A program made the translations under genes and the position numbers. From positions 1 to 42,068 of the forward strand of contig CAZFLM010000059.1 of assembly GCA_964519955.1 (NCBI GenBank): a stretch of DNA of 42,068 nucleotides, written 5' to 3'. Position 1 is the stretch's first letter, and the number at the start of each line of letters is the position of its first letter. The notes below the pieces were generated by a model that was not told the DNA's origin, ran no database searches, and saw nothing but the letters and a program-made list of their open reading frames with translations. Shown one piece after another: positions 35,818-42,068 of this stretch. The DNA is from CAZFLM01 sp964519955. Lineage in GTDB: Bacteria; Armatimonadota; Chthonomonadetes; Chthonomonadales; CAJBBX01.

Positions 35818-35840
35818 CCTGGATCATGCACGAGTGCAGT

Positions 35841-35866
35841 GGTGGGATGGGCCTCCGTGCCCGTCC
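35841..35866 (-). repeat. Dispersed hairpin element (copy 5, inverted)
   Basis: Reverse-strand copy of the GGACGGGC...GCCCATCC element, between kdpC and the histidine kinase gene. It keeps the CCACC flank and the core unchanged relative to copy 1. Confidence 0.83.
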
Positions 35867-35931
35867 GGTGCGACTCATGAATAGGTCAGGCTAGGCGGCG
35901 ACGCTCCCGCCGATCGAGAGAGGATCGTTCG

Positions 35932-37776
35932 ATGGGCAACCTGAGGCTGCAGCTTCTGTTCAGCCACCTGCTGCTGGTGCTGCTGATGGTCGTCGTCATG
36001 GTTGGCGGCGTCATCAGCGTCGCGCACCTCGGCCGCTCGATCGATCGGATCCTCAAGGACAACTACAAGAGCGTGGTGGCGGCGCAGACGATGAAGGATG
36101 CGCTCGAGCGCATCGACTCGTCGGCGACGCTCTACCTGGCCGGGAACGCACCCAAGGCGCGCGCCCAGTACGAGGCCAACGTGCCGCGCTTCGAGGAGGC
36201 GCTGCGGATCGAGGCGGGCAACATCACCGAGAAGGGGGAGCAAGACCTCTCCGACGCCATCGGCCGCCAGTTCCCGCTCTACCGCGCCGATGTGGCCAGG
36301 CTGCTCTACGCACCGACGCCGATGCCCACGCGCGAGGCGCGCGAGTACTACTTGCGCCGGCTGGAGCCTGCGTTCGTAGGCATCAAGCAGGACGCTCAGC
36401 GCGTGCTCGACCTGAACCAGGATGCCATCGTGCGGGCGGACGTGCGGGCGAAGGACGAGGCGCGCCGGACGTCGTGGATCGGCATCGTGGTGGCGATGGT
36501 CGCCTTCGTCGGCGCCATCGCGATCGCGCTGCGGATGATCGGTTCGGCGCTGACGCCGGTGCTCACGCTGGCGCGACAGGCCGAGGAGATCGGCGCGGGG
36601 CACCTGAACCAGCGCATCGAGCTGCACCGGCACGACGAGATCGGCACGCTCGCGGCGGCGTTCAACGACATGACGGAGAAGCTGCGCGAGGCCCGGCGCC
36701 TCGAAGAGGAGCGCCTGCGGATGGCCGAGCGCATGTCCGACGCGGCCATCGACAACCTGTACGACCCGGTGATCGTGACGGACGCCGGCGGGCGCATCGC
36801 GCACCTGAACAAGGCGGCGGAGGGGCTGTTCGGGCCGGCGGGGCAAGCCACGGGTCGGCCGGTGCCGGAGGTCGTCTCCGATGCCCGGGTCATCCAGGCT
36901 GTCGAGCACGCGATCCGTCTGGAGCGCGCCTCGGCGGAGGAAAACCACGCAGGACTGGTCTCCATGAAGGTGGGCAACGCCCGCCGTACGTACCGCATCC
37001 GGGCCGCCCCCATGCGCGACGATGACGGCGCGGTGATGGGCGCGGTGGCCGTCCTCGATGACGTGACGCACATGCACGAGATCGACCGGTTGAAGACGGA
37101 GTTCATCGGCGTGGCGTCGCACGAGCTGCGGACGCCGGTCACCTCGCTCCTTCTGTCCGTGGACCTGCTGGCCGAGGGCGCTGCGGGCCCGTTGACGGCC
37201 GAACAGCAGGAGATCGTCGCGGCGCAGAAGGAGGACCTGCAGCGGCTGGAGCGGATGATGCGAGAGTTGCTGGAGCTGACGCGCCTGGAGGCAGGAGTGA
37301 CGCCGCCGCGGTTCGAGATCGTGGCTCCCGCGGAACTCATCCAGGCCGCCGTTTCACAGACCGCCGCTGCTGCCGGCGCAAAGGGCATGCGCGTGGCCGC
37401 CTCCGCTGCGGCAGACGCCGTGCCGGTGCGTGCCGACCGGGCGCAGGTGGTTCGCGTGCTCGTGAACCTGCTGAACAACGCGATCCGGCACACGCCGACG
37501 GACGGCTCGGTCAGCGTGAGCGCGGAGGCCACACCGGAGGGGGTCCGGTTCGCCGTGACCGACACGGGCGTCGGCATCCCGCGGGAGTACCTGCCGCGCA
37601 TCTTCGACCGGTTCGTGCAGGTACCTGGATCGACGCGAGGCGGCGCCGGCCTCGGGTTGTCCATCGCTCAGACGATCGTGAAGGCGCATGGCGGGGAGAT
37701 CACCGCCGACAGCTCGCCGGGTCAGGGCAGCACGTTCACGTTCGAGCTGCCCGCTGCCGACCGAGGAAAGGACTGA
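35932..37776 (+). CDS. Membrane histidine kinase with HAMP and PAS domains
   Basis: 614 residues. Transmembrane 1 (about 8-30), a helical extracytoplasmic sensor (about 32-178), transmembrane 2 (182-202), HAMP (about 203-256), PAS (about 268-380), HisKA with H397 in ASHELRTPVTS, HATPase with NLLNNAIRHTP (about 508), DTGVGIP and GGAGLGLSI. It lacks KdpD's own N-terminal domain and four-helix membrane block, which are coded separately at 38564-39712 or absent. So this seems to be the kinase part of a split Kdp-type system, or a different kinase recruited to the operon. 5 bp before the response regulator gene. Confidence 0.92.
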   Translation: MGNLRLQLLFSHLLLVLLMVVVMVGGVISVAHLGRSIDRILKDNYKSVVAAQTMKDALERIDSSATLYLAGNAPKARAQYEANVPRFEEALRIEAGNITEKGEQDLSDAIGRQFPLYRADVARLLYAPTPMPTREAREYYLRRLEPAFVGIKQDAQRVLDLNQDAIVRADVRAKDEARRTSWIGIVVAMVAFVGAIAIALRMIGSALTPVLTLARQAEEIGAGHLNQRIELHRHDEIGTLAAAFNDMTEKLREARRLEEERLRMAERMSDAAIDNLYDPVIVTDAGGRIAHLNKAAEGLFGPAGQATGRPVPEVVSDARVIQAVEHAIRLERASAEENHAGLVSMKVGNARRTYRIRAAPMRDDDGAVMGAVAVLDDVTHMHEIDRLKTEFIGVASHELRTPVTSLLLSVDLLAEGAAGPLTAEQQEIVAAQKEDLQRLERMMRELLELTRLEAGVTPPRFEIVAPAELIQAAVSQTAAAAGAKGMRVAASAAADAVPVRADRAQVVRVLVNLLNNAIRHTPTDGSVSVSAEATPEGVRFAVTDTGVGIPREYLPRIFDRFVQVPGSTRGGAGLGLSIAQTIVKAHGGEITADSSPGQGSTFTFELPAADRGKD

Positions 37777-37781
37777 CGCTC

Positions 37782-38528
37782 ATGGCGCGGATACTGGTGG
37801 TGGACGACGAGACCAACATCCGGAAGATGGTGAGGCTCGCGCTGCAGCAGGTGGGGCACACCGTCGAGGTGGCCAGCGACGGCGAGCAGGCGATGGACCT
37901 GTTCGGCGCGGGCGACGCGTGGGACCTGGTGCTGCTGGACCAGCGCATGCCCGGCCCGCAGGGCATCGACGTGCTGCGGCACATGCGGCGGCAGTACCCG
38001 CCGGTCCGCGTGATCATGATCACCGCGTTCGGCACCGTCGACCTGGCGGTTGAGGCGATGCGGGCGGGCGCCACGGACTTCCTGCGCAAGCCATTCACCT
38101 CCGACACACTGCGCGGAGCCGTGGCGACAGCCCTCGGCCCAGAGCCCGAGGAGCCCACTGCCGAGGACGCGGGCGTCACGTTCGGGCTGACCACGCTGAA
38201 CGGGTTCCGCATCGAATCGGCTGCCGCGGCGAGCCCGATGGCCGGCAATGAGCTTCGGCACAGCTTCACGATCCGCACGCCCACCGGCGAGACGCGCGCC
38301 TGCGAGGTCGTGCTTCCGCTGTACGTGGTCGAGCTGGTCAAGACGCACGCGGACCGCGAGCAGATGCCGGGCGGCGACCGGTTCTGGCAGGCGCTGTGTG
38401 AGGAGGTCGTCGCGAACTACATCTGGCAGAACAGCGACACGCCGGCCGAGGGCGTCATCACGGTGGACGACATCGGCCAGGGCCTGCGGCGCTGGATCGA
38501 CAGCGTCCTCTCGCCCGACGCCGCTTAG
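37782..38528 (+). CDS. Response regulator with unknown C-terminal domain
   Basis: 248 residues. The N-terminal receiver (1-118) has D8/D9, phospho-site D53, T81 and K103, so it should be active. The rest (about 135-248: ELRHSFTIRTPTGETRACEV, FWQALCEEVVANYIWQN, GQGLRRWIDSVL) is not the OmpR/KdpE winged helix or any DNA-binding fold I recognise. It would be expected to control the kdp genes by its position, yet may act through protein binding instead. Start 5 bp after the kinase's stop, so they are cotranscribed. Confidence 0.85.
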   Translation: MARILVVDDETNIRKMVRLALQQVGHTVEVASDGEQAMDLFGAGDAWDLVLLDQRMPGPQGIDVLRHMRRQYPPVRVIMITAFGTVDLAVEAMRAGATDFLRKPFTSDTLRGAVATALGPEPEEPTAEDAGVTFGLTTLNGFRIESAAAASPMAGNELRHSFTIRTPTGETRACEVVLPLYVVELVKTHADREQMPGGDRFWQALCEEVVANYIWQNSDTPAEGVITVDDIGQGLRRWIDSVLSPDAA

Positions 38529-38563
38529 GCCGGGCGGACGACACACCGCAGCGGACAACGTCC

Positions 38564-39712
38564 ATGAGTGACCGAGAAGCCGGACGGCCCGACCCAGAGG
38601 AAGTCCTCGCGCGTGTGGTGAGCGAGGAGCGGAGGGCGCAGCGCGGCTACCACAAGGTCTTCCTCGGCTTCGCGGCCGGCGTGGGTAAGACCTACGAGAT
38701 GCTGGCCGAAGCGAACCGGCGCGTGCAGCGCGGCGAGGACGTGGTCATCGGCTACGTCGAGACGCACGGGCGCAAGGGCACGCGTGACCAGATCGGTGGC
38801 CTGGAGACCGTGCCGCGCAGGACCATCGAGTACCGCGGCGCCTCATTCGAGGAGATGGACACCGACGCGGTGCTCGCCAGACGTCCCAAGATCGCGCTCG
38901 TCGACGAGCTGGCGCATACGAACATCCCGTGCTCCTTGCGGGAGAAGCGGTGGCAGGACGTCGAGGTGCTGCTCGATGCCGGCATCGGTGTGCTCTCGAC
39001 GATGAACGTGCAGCACCTCGAGAGCCTGAACGACACCGTGCACGACATCACGGGGGTGTGGGTCCGCGAGACCGTGCCGGACCGGATCGTCCACCAGGCG
39101 AACGAGGTCATGATGGTCGACATCCCGCCGCGCGCGCTGCTCAACCGTCTTGATCGCGGCGACGTCTACCCGCCGGAGAAGGTCGCGCAGGCGCGGCAGA
39201 GCTGGTTCCGCGAAGGCAACCTGAGCGCGCTGCGGGAGATCGCGCTGCGCGAGGTGGCGCAGGAGGTCGACGAGGGGCTGACGACCTATCGGCGCGAGAA
39301 GCGGATCGAGGCCACGTGGGGCACTCACGACCGGATCATGGTCTGCATCAGCCCGACCCAGCCGTCGCTGCGCCTGATCCGTCGGGGCTGGCGCATCTGC
39401 ACGCGCCTGCACGGCGAGGCCACCGCCGTCTACGTCGAGGGCGCGCCGCCGAGGGAAGCCGAGCGTGAGATCCTCAAGGGCGACTTCGCGCTGGCGGACC
39501 GGCTGGGCATCCCGGTGGTCACGCTGCACGGCGACGTGGCCACGGAGCTGGTCCGCTACGCACGGGAACACCAGATCACGCACGTCGTGGTGGGCCACTC
39601 GGGGCGCTCGCGCTGGCACGAGTTCGTGCACGGGTCCATCATCACCCGGCTGACGCGCGAGTTGCGCAGTGTGGACATTCTGATCGTCGCGGGACCGAGC
39701 AAAGAGGCGTAG
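38564..39712 (+). CDS. kdpD: Truncated KdpD: N-terminal sensor and USP domains only
   Basis: 382 residues. The KdpD domain (about 28-235) has Walker A GFAAGVGKT (35-43), VETHGRK and Walker B ALVDELAHTN (111-120, D114/E115). A universal-stress-protein domain follows (about 250-380, with THVVVGHSGRSRWHEF). KdpD normally continues with four transmembrane helices and a histidine kinase; here the gene stops after the USP domain. No frameshift is evident, as the next sequence is a tRNA region. Known comparison: a similarly short KdpD was described in the cyanobacterium Anabaena. The domain may sense K+ or c-di-AMP and act on the separate kinase at 35932. Confidence 0.9.
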   Translation: MSDREAGRPDPEEVLARVVSEERRAQRGYHKVFLGFAAGVGKTYEMLAEANRRVQRGEDVVIGYVETHGRKGTRDQIGGLETVPRRTIEYRGASFEEMDTDAVLARRPKIALVDELAHTNIPCSLREKRWQDVEVLLDAGIGVLSTMNVQHLESLNDTVHDITGVWVRETVPDRIVHQANEVMMVDIPPRALLNRLDRGDVYPPEKVAQARQSWFREGNLSALREIALREVAQEVDEGLTTYRREKRIEATWGTHDRIMVCISPTQPSLRLIRRGWRICTRLHGEATAVYVEGAPPREAEREILKGDFALADRLGIPVVTLHGDVATELVRYAREHQITHVVVGHSGRSRWHEFVHGSIITRLTRELRSVDILIVAGPSKEA

Positions 39713-39730
39713 CGGGGTGATGGGGGTGAC

Positions 39731-39817
39731 TGGCGGAGGGGGCGGGATTCGAACCCGCGAGGCTTTTGGCCTACCCGCTTTCGAGGCGGGCGCACTCGAC
39801 CACTATGCGACCCCTCC
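39731..39817 (-). tRNA. tRNA-Ser(CGA)
   Basis: Minus strand. Acceptor GGAGGGG (39817-39811) pairs with CCCCTCC; discriminator G at 39734; CCA encoded at 39733-39731. Anticodon loop CTCGAAA with CGA, and the long variable arm typical of serine. Confidence 0.95.
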
Positions 39818-39869
39818 GCGTGAAACGTCGGTGCGGAAGACGGGTGCCCGCCTCCCGCACGTTGTGGTA

Positions 39870-39942
39870 CGCCCTCGGAGGGAATCGAACCCCCGACTCA
39901 GGGCTTAGGACGCCCCAGCTCTATCCGCTGAGCTACGAGGGC
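39870..39942 (-). tRNA. tRNA-Arg(CCT)
   Basis: Minus strand, 73 nt. Acceptor GCCCTCG/CGAGGGC, D arm GCTC...GAGC with A20, anticodon loop GTCCTAA (CCT), T loop TTCGATT. CCA is not encoded. Confidence 0.95.
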
Positions 39943-40003
39943 GCGAAGACGCGCGGCGCACAAACAGCCGCCGCGCGTGATTCACGTACTGCACCGGATA
40001 AGG

Positions 40004-40076
40004 CGCGCTCGGAGGGACTTGAACCCCCGGCCTACAGGTCCGCAACCTGTCGCTCTATCCGCTGAGCTACGAGCGC
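40004..40076 (-). tRNA. tRNA-Arg(GCG)
   Basis: Minus strand, 73 nt. Acceptor GCGCTCG/CGAGCGC, D arm GCTC...GAGC with A20, anticodon stem ACAGG/CCTGT with loop TTGCGGA, so the anticodon is GCG. Most bacteria use ACG (deaminated to ICG) for these codons, so this anticodon is notable. CCA not encoded. Confidence 0.93.
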
Positions 40077-40104
40077 GCGTTCGAGTGCCGAAGCACTGTG
40101 CACA

Positions 40105-40134
40105 TTATACGCGGCGGGCGCAGGCGATGTCAAG
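40105..40134 (-). promoter_or_regulatory. tRNA promoter (minus strand)
   Basis: TTGACA (40134-40129), 18-bp spacer, TATAAT (40110-40105), both perfect, 29 bp before tRNA-Arg(GCG). It probably drives the three minus-strand tRNA genes. Confidence 0.9.
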
Positions 40135-40166
40135 CGAATCTGGGCCGGATCGAACGCGCCTCGCCC

Positions 40167-40196
40167 TTGACACGCCCCCACCCCGATCCGTATAAT
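40167..40196 (+). promoter_or_regulatory. tRNA promoter (plus strand)
   Basis: TTGACA (40167-40172), 18-bp spacer, TATAAT (40191-40196), both perfect, 14 bp before tRNA-Glu. It is back-to-back with the minus-strand tRNA promoter, with 32 bp between the two -35 boxes. Confidence 0.9.
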
Positions 40197-40210
40197 AGGC
40201 GTTCGGAAGA

Positions 40211-40282
40211 GGCGCCATCGTCCAGAGGTCAGGACGGCGGGTTTTCAGCTCGCAGACCGGAGTTCGATTCTCCGTGGCGCTA
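40211..40282 (+). tRNA. tRNA-Glu(TTC)
   Basis: 72 nt. Acceptor GGCGCCA/TGGCGCT (first pair G-T), anticodon stem GCGGG/CTCGC with loop TTTTCAG (TTC), T arm around AGTTCGATTCT. CCA not encoded. Confidence 0.93.
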
Positions 40283-40331
40283 CTGGGTGGCCGGAGACCG
40301 TCGTTTCCGGCCGCATCCTCCGAGCATCCGC

Positions 40332-40416
40332 GCCGAGGTGGCGGAATTGGCAGACGCGCACGGTTGAGGGCCGTGTGCCGCAAGGCATACGAGTTCAAGT
40401 CTCGTCCTCGGCACCA
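40332..40416 (+). tRNA. tRNA-Leu(GAG)
   Basis: Acceptor GCCGAGG/CCTCGGC, discriminator A, encoded CCA (40414-40416). Anticodon stem CACGG/CCGTG with loop TTGAGGG (GAG), long variable arm, T loop TTCAAGT. Confidence 0.95.
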
Positions 40417-40420
40417 CACG

Positions 40421-40447
40421 AAGGGCACGCGATCACCGCGTGCCCTT
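40421..40447. terminator. Bidirectional terminator-like hairpin
   Basis: AAGGGCACGCG, loop ATCAC, CGCGTGCCCTT: a perfect 11-bp stem with A/T at its base. It is 4 bp after tRNA-Leu and 8 bp after the stop of the convergent gene at 40456, so it can serve both. Confidence 0.7.
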
Positions 40448-40455
40448 TCCGATTC

Positions 40456-42068
40456 CTACCTGCCCCCGCGCTTCGTCCCTGCCAGCCACTGCTCCGCCAG
40501 CAGCACTGCGCCCGCCGCGAGGACCACCCAGGGCCACAGCGGCCTCCCGCGCGTCAGGTCCTGCACACTCCCCGCGCCGTTCCCCTCGCCGGCCAGGTAG
40601 ACGGGGCGCCGATCGTGCGCCGACTGCAGTTCGCGCGGGTCGATCGTGCGCAGGTCGGTCTCGTCCGGGTGGATGTTCACCGCCATCCGCGCGACTTCGC
40701 GCCCATCCGCCTTCACCGTGTAGACGCCTGCGGCGTCGGCCGCATCCAGCACCACGCCCCCGGTCGCCGGATCGAACGCGGCGGCGCGGGCGACCCCGTC
40801 CGGCCCCGTCACCGAGACGGAGGTCGCGCGCGCCGGAACGACGGTCGACACCGCCTCGCCGGGGTGCGCCTCTCGCCGGTCCCCCTCGCGCGCCACGACC
40901 CCCTTGAGGAACTCGTGCATCAGCGGCGGGAAGACCTCCTGCTTCGGCAGGTCGCTGTCGCGCGGCGAGGCGGTGAAGTTGCAGAGCAGCACGGTGCCTG
41001 CGCCGTAGGCGCGCCGAGCCGCCGCGGGAGTGCCGTCCTCGTACTTCAGCAGCACCTCGGCACGCGAGTCCGGCTCGGTGGTCAGGAAGAAGCGCCGGAA
41101 GCGGATGTGGCCCAGGTCCGCGGCGGCCGGGTCCTTGAACACGCGCAGGAGCCGGCTCTCGTAGCGGGCCTCTGCCAGCGTGACGTAGCCCTTGCCCTGG
41201 CGCCCGACGTCCATGGCGCGCGTCGGCAGATATGGAAGGCCCTCCCCCTGCCCGCCCAGCCGGTTCAGCGCGGCGAGTTGGCCGATCGAAGCCTCGTCCG
41301 TGGCGAACGCGAGGAGGGCGCCCCCGGCCTTCACCCATCGCGCCAGGAGCGGCATGCGGTCAGCCGGCATGGTGGTGGTGCGGTAGAAGATGGCGCCGTC
41401 CGCCGCGGCGAAGTCGGCCTCCCGCAGGTCCTGGGCCCGCTTGGCGATGACGCGGATGCCGCCCGGCTCATCCGGAACCGGGCAGAGAGCGCGGGAGAGG
41501 TAGTAGGAGCCAGAAGGCGCGGCGGCGACGTTCTCGTCGGTGATGAGCAGCACCGTGAGCGCGTGCTGCAGATCGACCACCCGCCAGCGGGCGCCCGCAT
41601 CTGGCAGGTTGTCGCGCGGCGTCGATGCAGTGAGCGTGTAGCGGCCCGGGCGCGAGAAGGTGACAGGGAACGAAGCCGCCGCGGTCGAGTACGGCGGCAC
41701 CGTGACGGACGCCATGCGCGCCGCGCTGCCCTCGACCTGGAGGGTCACGGGGATCGTGCGGGCCGCGACGTCGCCGCTCCAGACCTCGGCCAGCACCGTC
41801 ACGTCGTCGCCCAGGCGCGGGGTCGAGGGCTGGAGCCGGATCTCGGTGACCGCGGCGTTGGGCCGGTCGGCATCCCCGGCGCCTACGAACACGACCCTGG
41901 TCGCGGCGGGGATCGCGCCGAGCTGCGTGCTGGCCCAGCTCGATCGCTGGTAGTCGGAGACCAGGTACAGCTCCCGCGCCTTCGTCTCGGCCCGCCCGAG
42001 TTGGTCGGCCGCCGCGGCGAGGGCTGCCTGCACGTCGGCGCGCTCCGGCGTGGGCTTGGCCGAGGCCA
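40456..42068 (-). CDS. BatA/VWA-type membrane protein, C-terminal part
   Basis: The gene runs off the right edge, and no start is visible; the frame stays open to the last base (a GTG at 42033 is inside it). About 537 residues are present. They include ELYLVSDYQRSSW (end of a VWA-like fold, where Bat proteins report on a state), beta-sandwich segments (about 60-140), a class-I amidotransferase-like fold with ALTVLLITDENVAAAPS and the GAGTVLLCNFT strand, a beta domain, and a C-terminal transmembrane segment (PLWPWVVLAAGAVLLAEQWL). That plan matches the BatA/VWFA membrane proteins found beside MoxR ATPases. Function unknown; partner genes would lie off the right edge. Confidence 0.75.
   Translation of the reverse strand, partial: ASAKPTPERADVQAALAAAADQLGRAETKARELYLVSDYQRSSWASTQLGAIPAATRVVFVGAGDADRPNAAVTEIRLQPSTPRLGDDVTVLAEVWSGDVAARTIPVTLQVEGSAARMASVTVPPYSTAAASFPVTFSRPGRYTLTASTPRDNLPDAGARWRVVDLQHALTVLLITDENVAAAPSGSYYLSRALCPVPDEPGGIRVIAKRAQDLREADFAAADGAIFYRTTTMPADRMPLLARWVKAGGALLAFATDEASIGQLAALNRLGGQGEGLPYLPTRAMDVGRQGKGYVTLAEARYESRLLRVFKDPAAADLGHIRFRRFFLTTEPDSRAEVLLKYEDGTPAAARRAYGAGTVLLCNFTASPRDSDLPKQEVFPPLMHEFLKGVVAREGDRREAHPGEAVSTVVPARATSVSVTGPDGVARAAAFDPATGGVVLDAADAAGVYTVKADGREVARMAVNIHPDETDLRTIDPRELQSAHDRRPVYLAGEGNGAGSVQDLTRGRPLWPWVVLAAGAVLLAEQWLAGTKRGGR

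Noticed and set aside
38564..39712. Frameshifted, formerly full-length kdpD
   Set aside because: The sequence after the stop is non-coding and tRNA. No transmembrane or kinase remnant was found, so a true short form is more likely.
39713..40455. Short open reading frames in the tRNA region
   Set aside because: They run through tRNA genes and promoters on either strand and have no ribosome binding sites.

Overview
The window is GC-rich, densely coded bacterial DNA, apparently chromosomal (part of an rRNA operon, tRNA genes, purH, gltX, dnaK). No phage, conjugation, transposase or CRISPR genes were seen. The partial 16S rRNA, a UroD-like methyltransferase-family gene, a dnaK-dnaJ-hspR order and many intergenic hairpin repeats suggest an Armatimonadota-like lineage. 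That assignment is from memory of such sequences and is tentative.

Layout. 1-502 is the 5' part of a 16S rRNA gene on the minus strand. It is preceded (503-1456) by a leader with a boxA and by six promoters in series, five of them inside a ~152-bp tandem repeat. 1726-8123 (minus): rimO, an unknown winged-helix-like protein, gltX and two related amidohydrolase-fold proteins, one with its metal ligands lost. 8199-9459: a UroD-family gene between two hairpin repeat elements. 9479-14952 (minus): a seven-gene set with one consensus promoter, made of a PH-like protein, a small protein, four membrane proteins of unknown function and a secreted TlpA-like redoxin. 15151-18455 (plus): a membrane hydrolase-like gene, then a ZTP riboswitch with a terminator in front of a class A beta-lactamase-like gene, then purH.

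18482-18795 is a 139-bp tandem repeat. 18833-21184 holds a small membrane protein and a sigma/anti-sigma/PilT-like operon. 21345-24665 is dnaK-dnaJ-hspR with an HspR-type operator over the dnaK promoter. 24931-29944 is a TonB-dependent receptor, YfiR-like protein and hybrid histidine kinase operon. 30082-39712 (plus) is an ion-homeostasis region: a promoter and attenuator-like leader before an MpsC/DUF2294 gene, then a tiny membrane peptide, kdpF, kdpA, kdpB, kdpC, a histidine kinase, a response regulator without a recognisable DNA-binding domain, and a KdpD cut down to its N-terminal sensor half. 39731-40416 has five tRNA genes read outward from two divergent consensus promoters. The right edge cuts a BatA/VWA-type membrane protein gene.

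How it works together. The regulation that can be read directly is unusually rich: serial rRNA promoters, a purine-alarmone (ZTP) riboswitch, HspR feedback on the chaperone operon, and a probable terminator-attenuator before the MpsC-like gene. Almost every convincing housekeeping promoter here has an 18-bp spacer.
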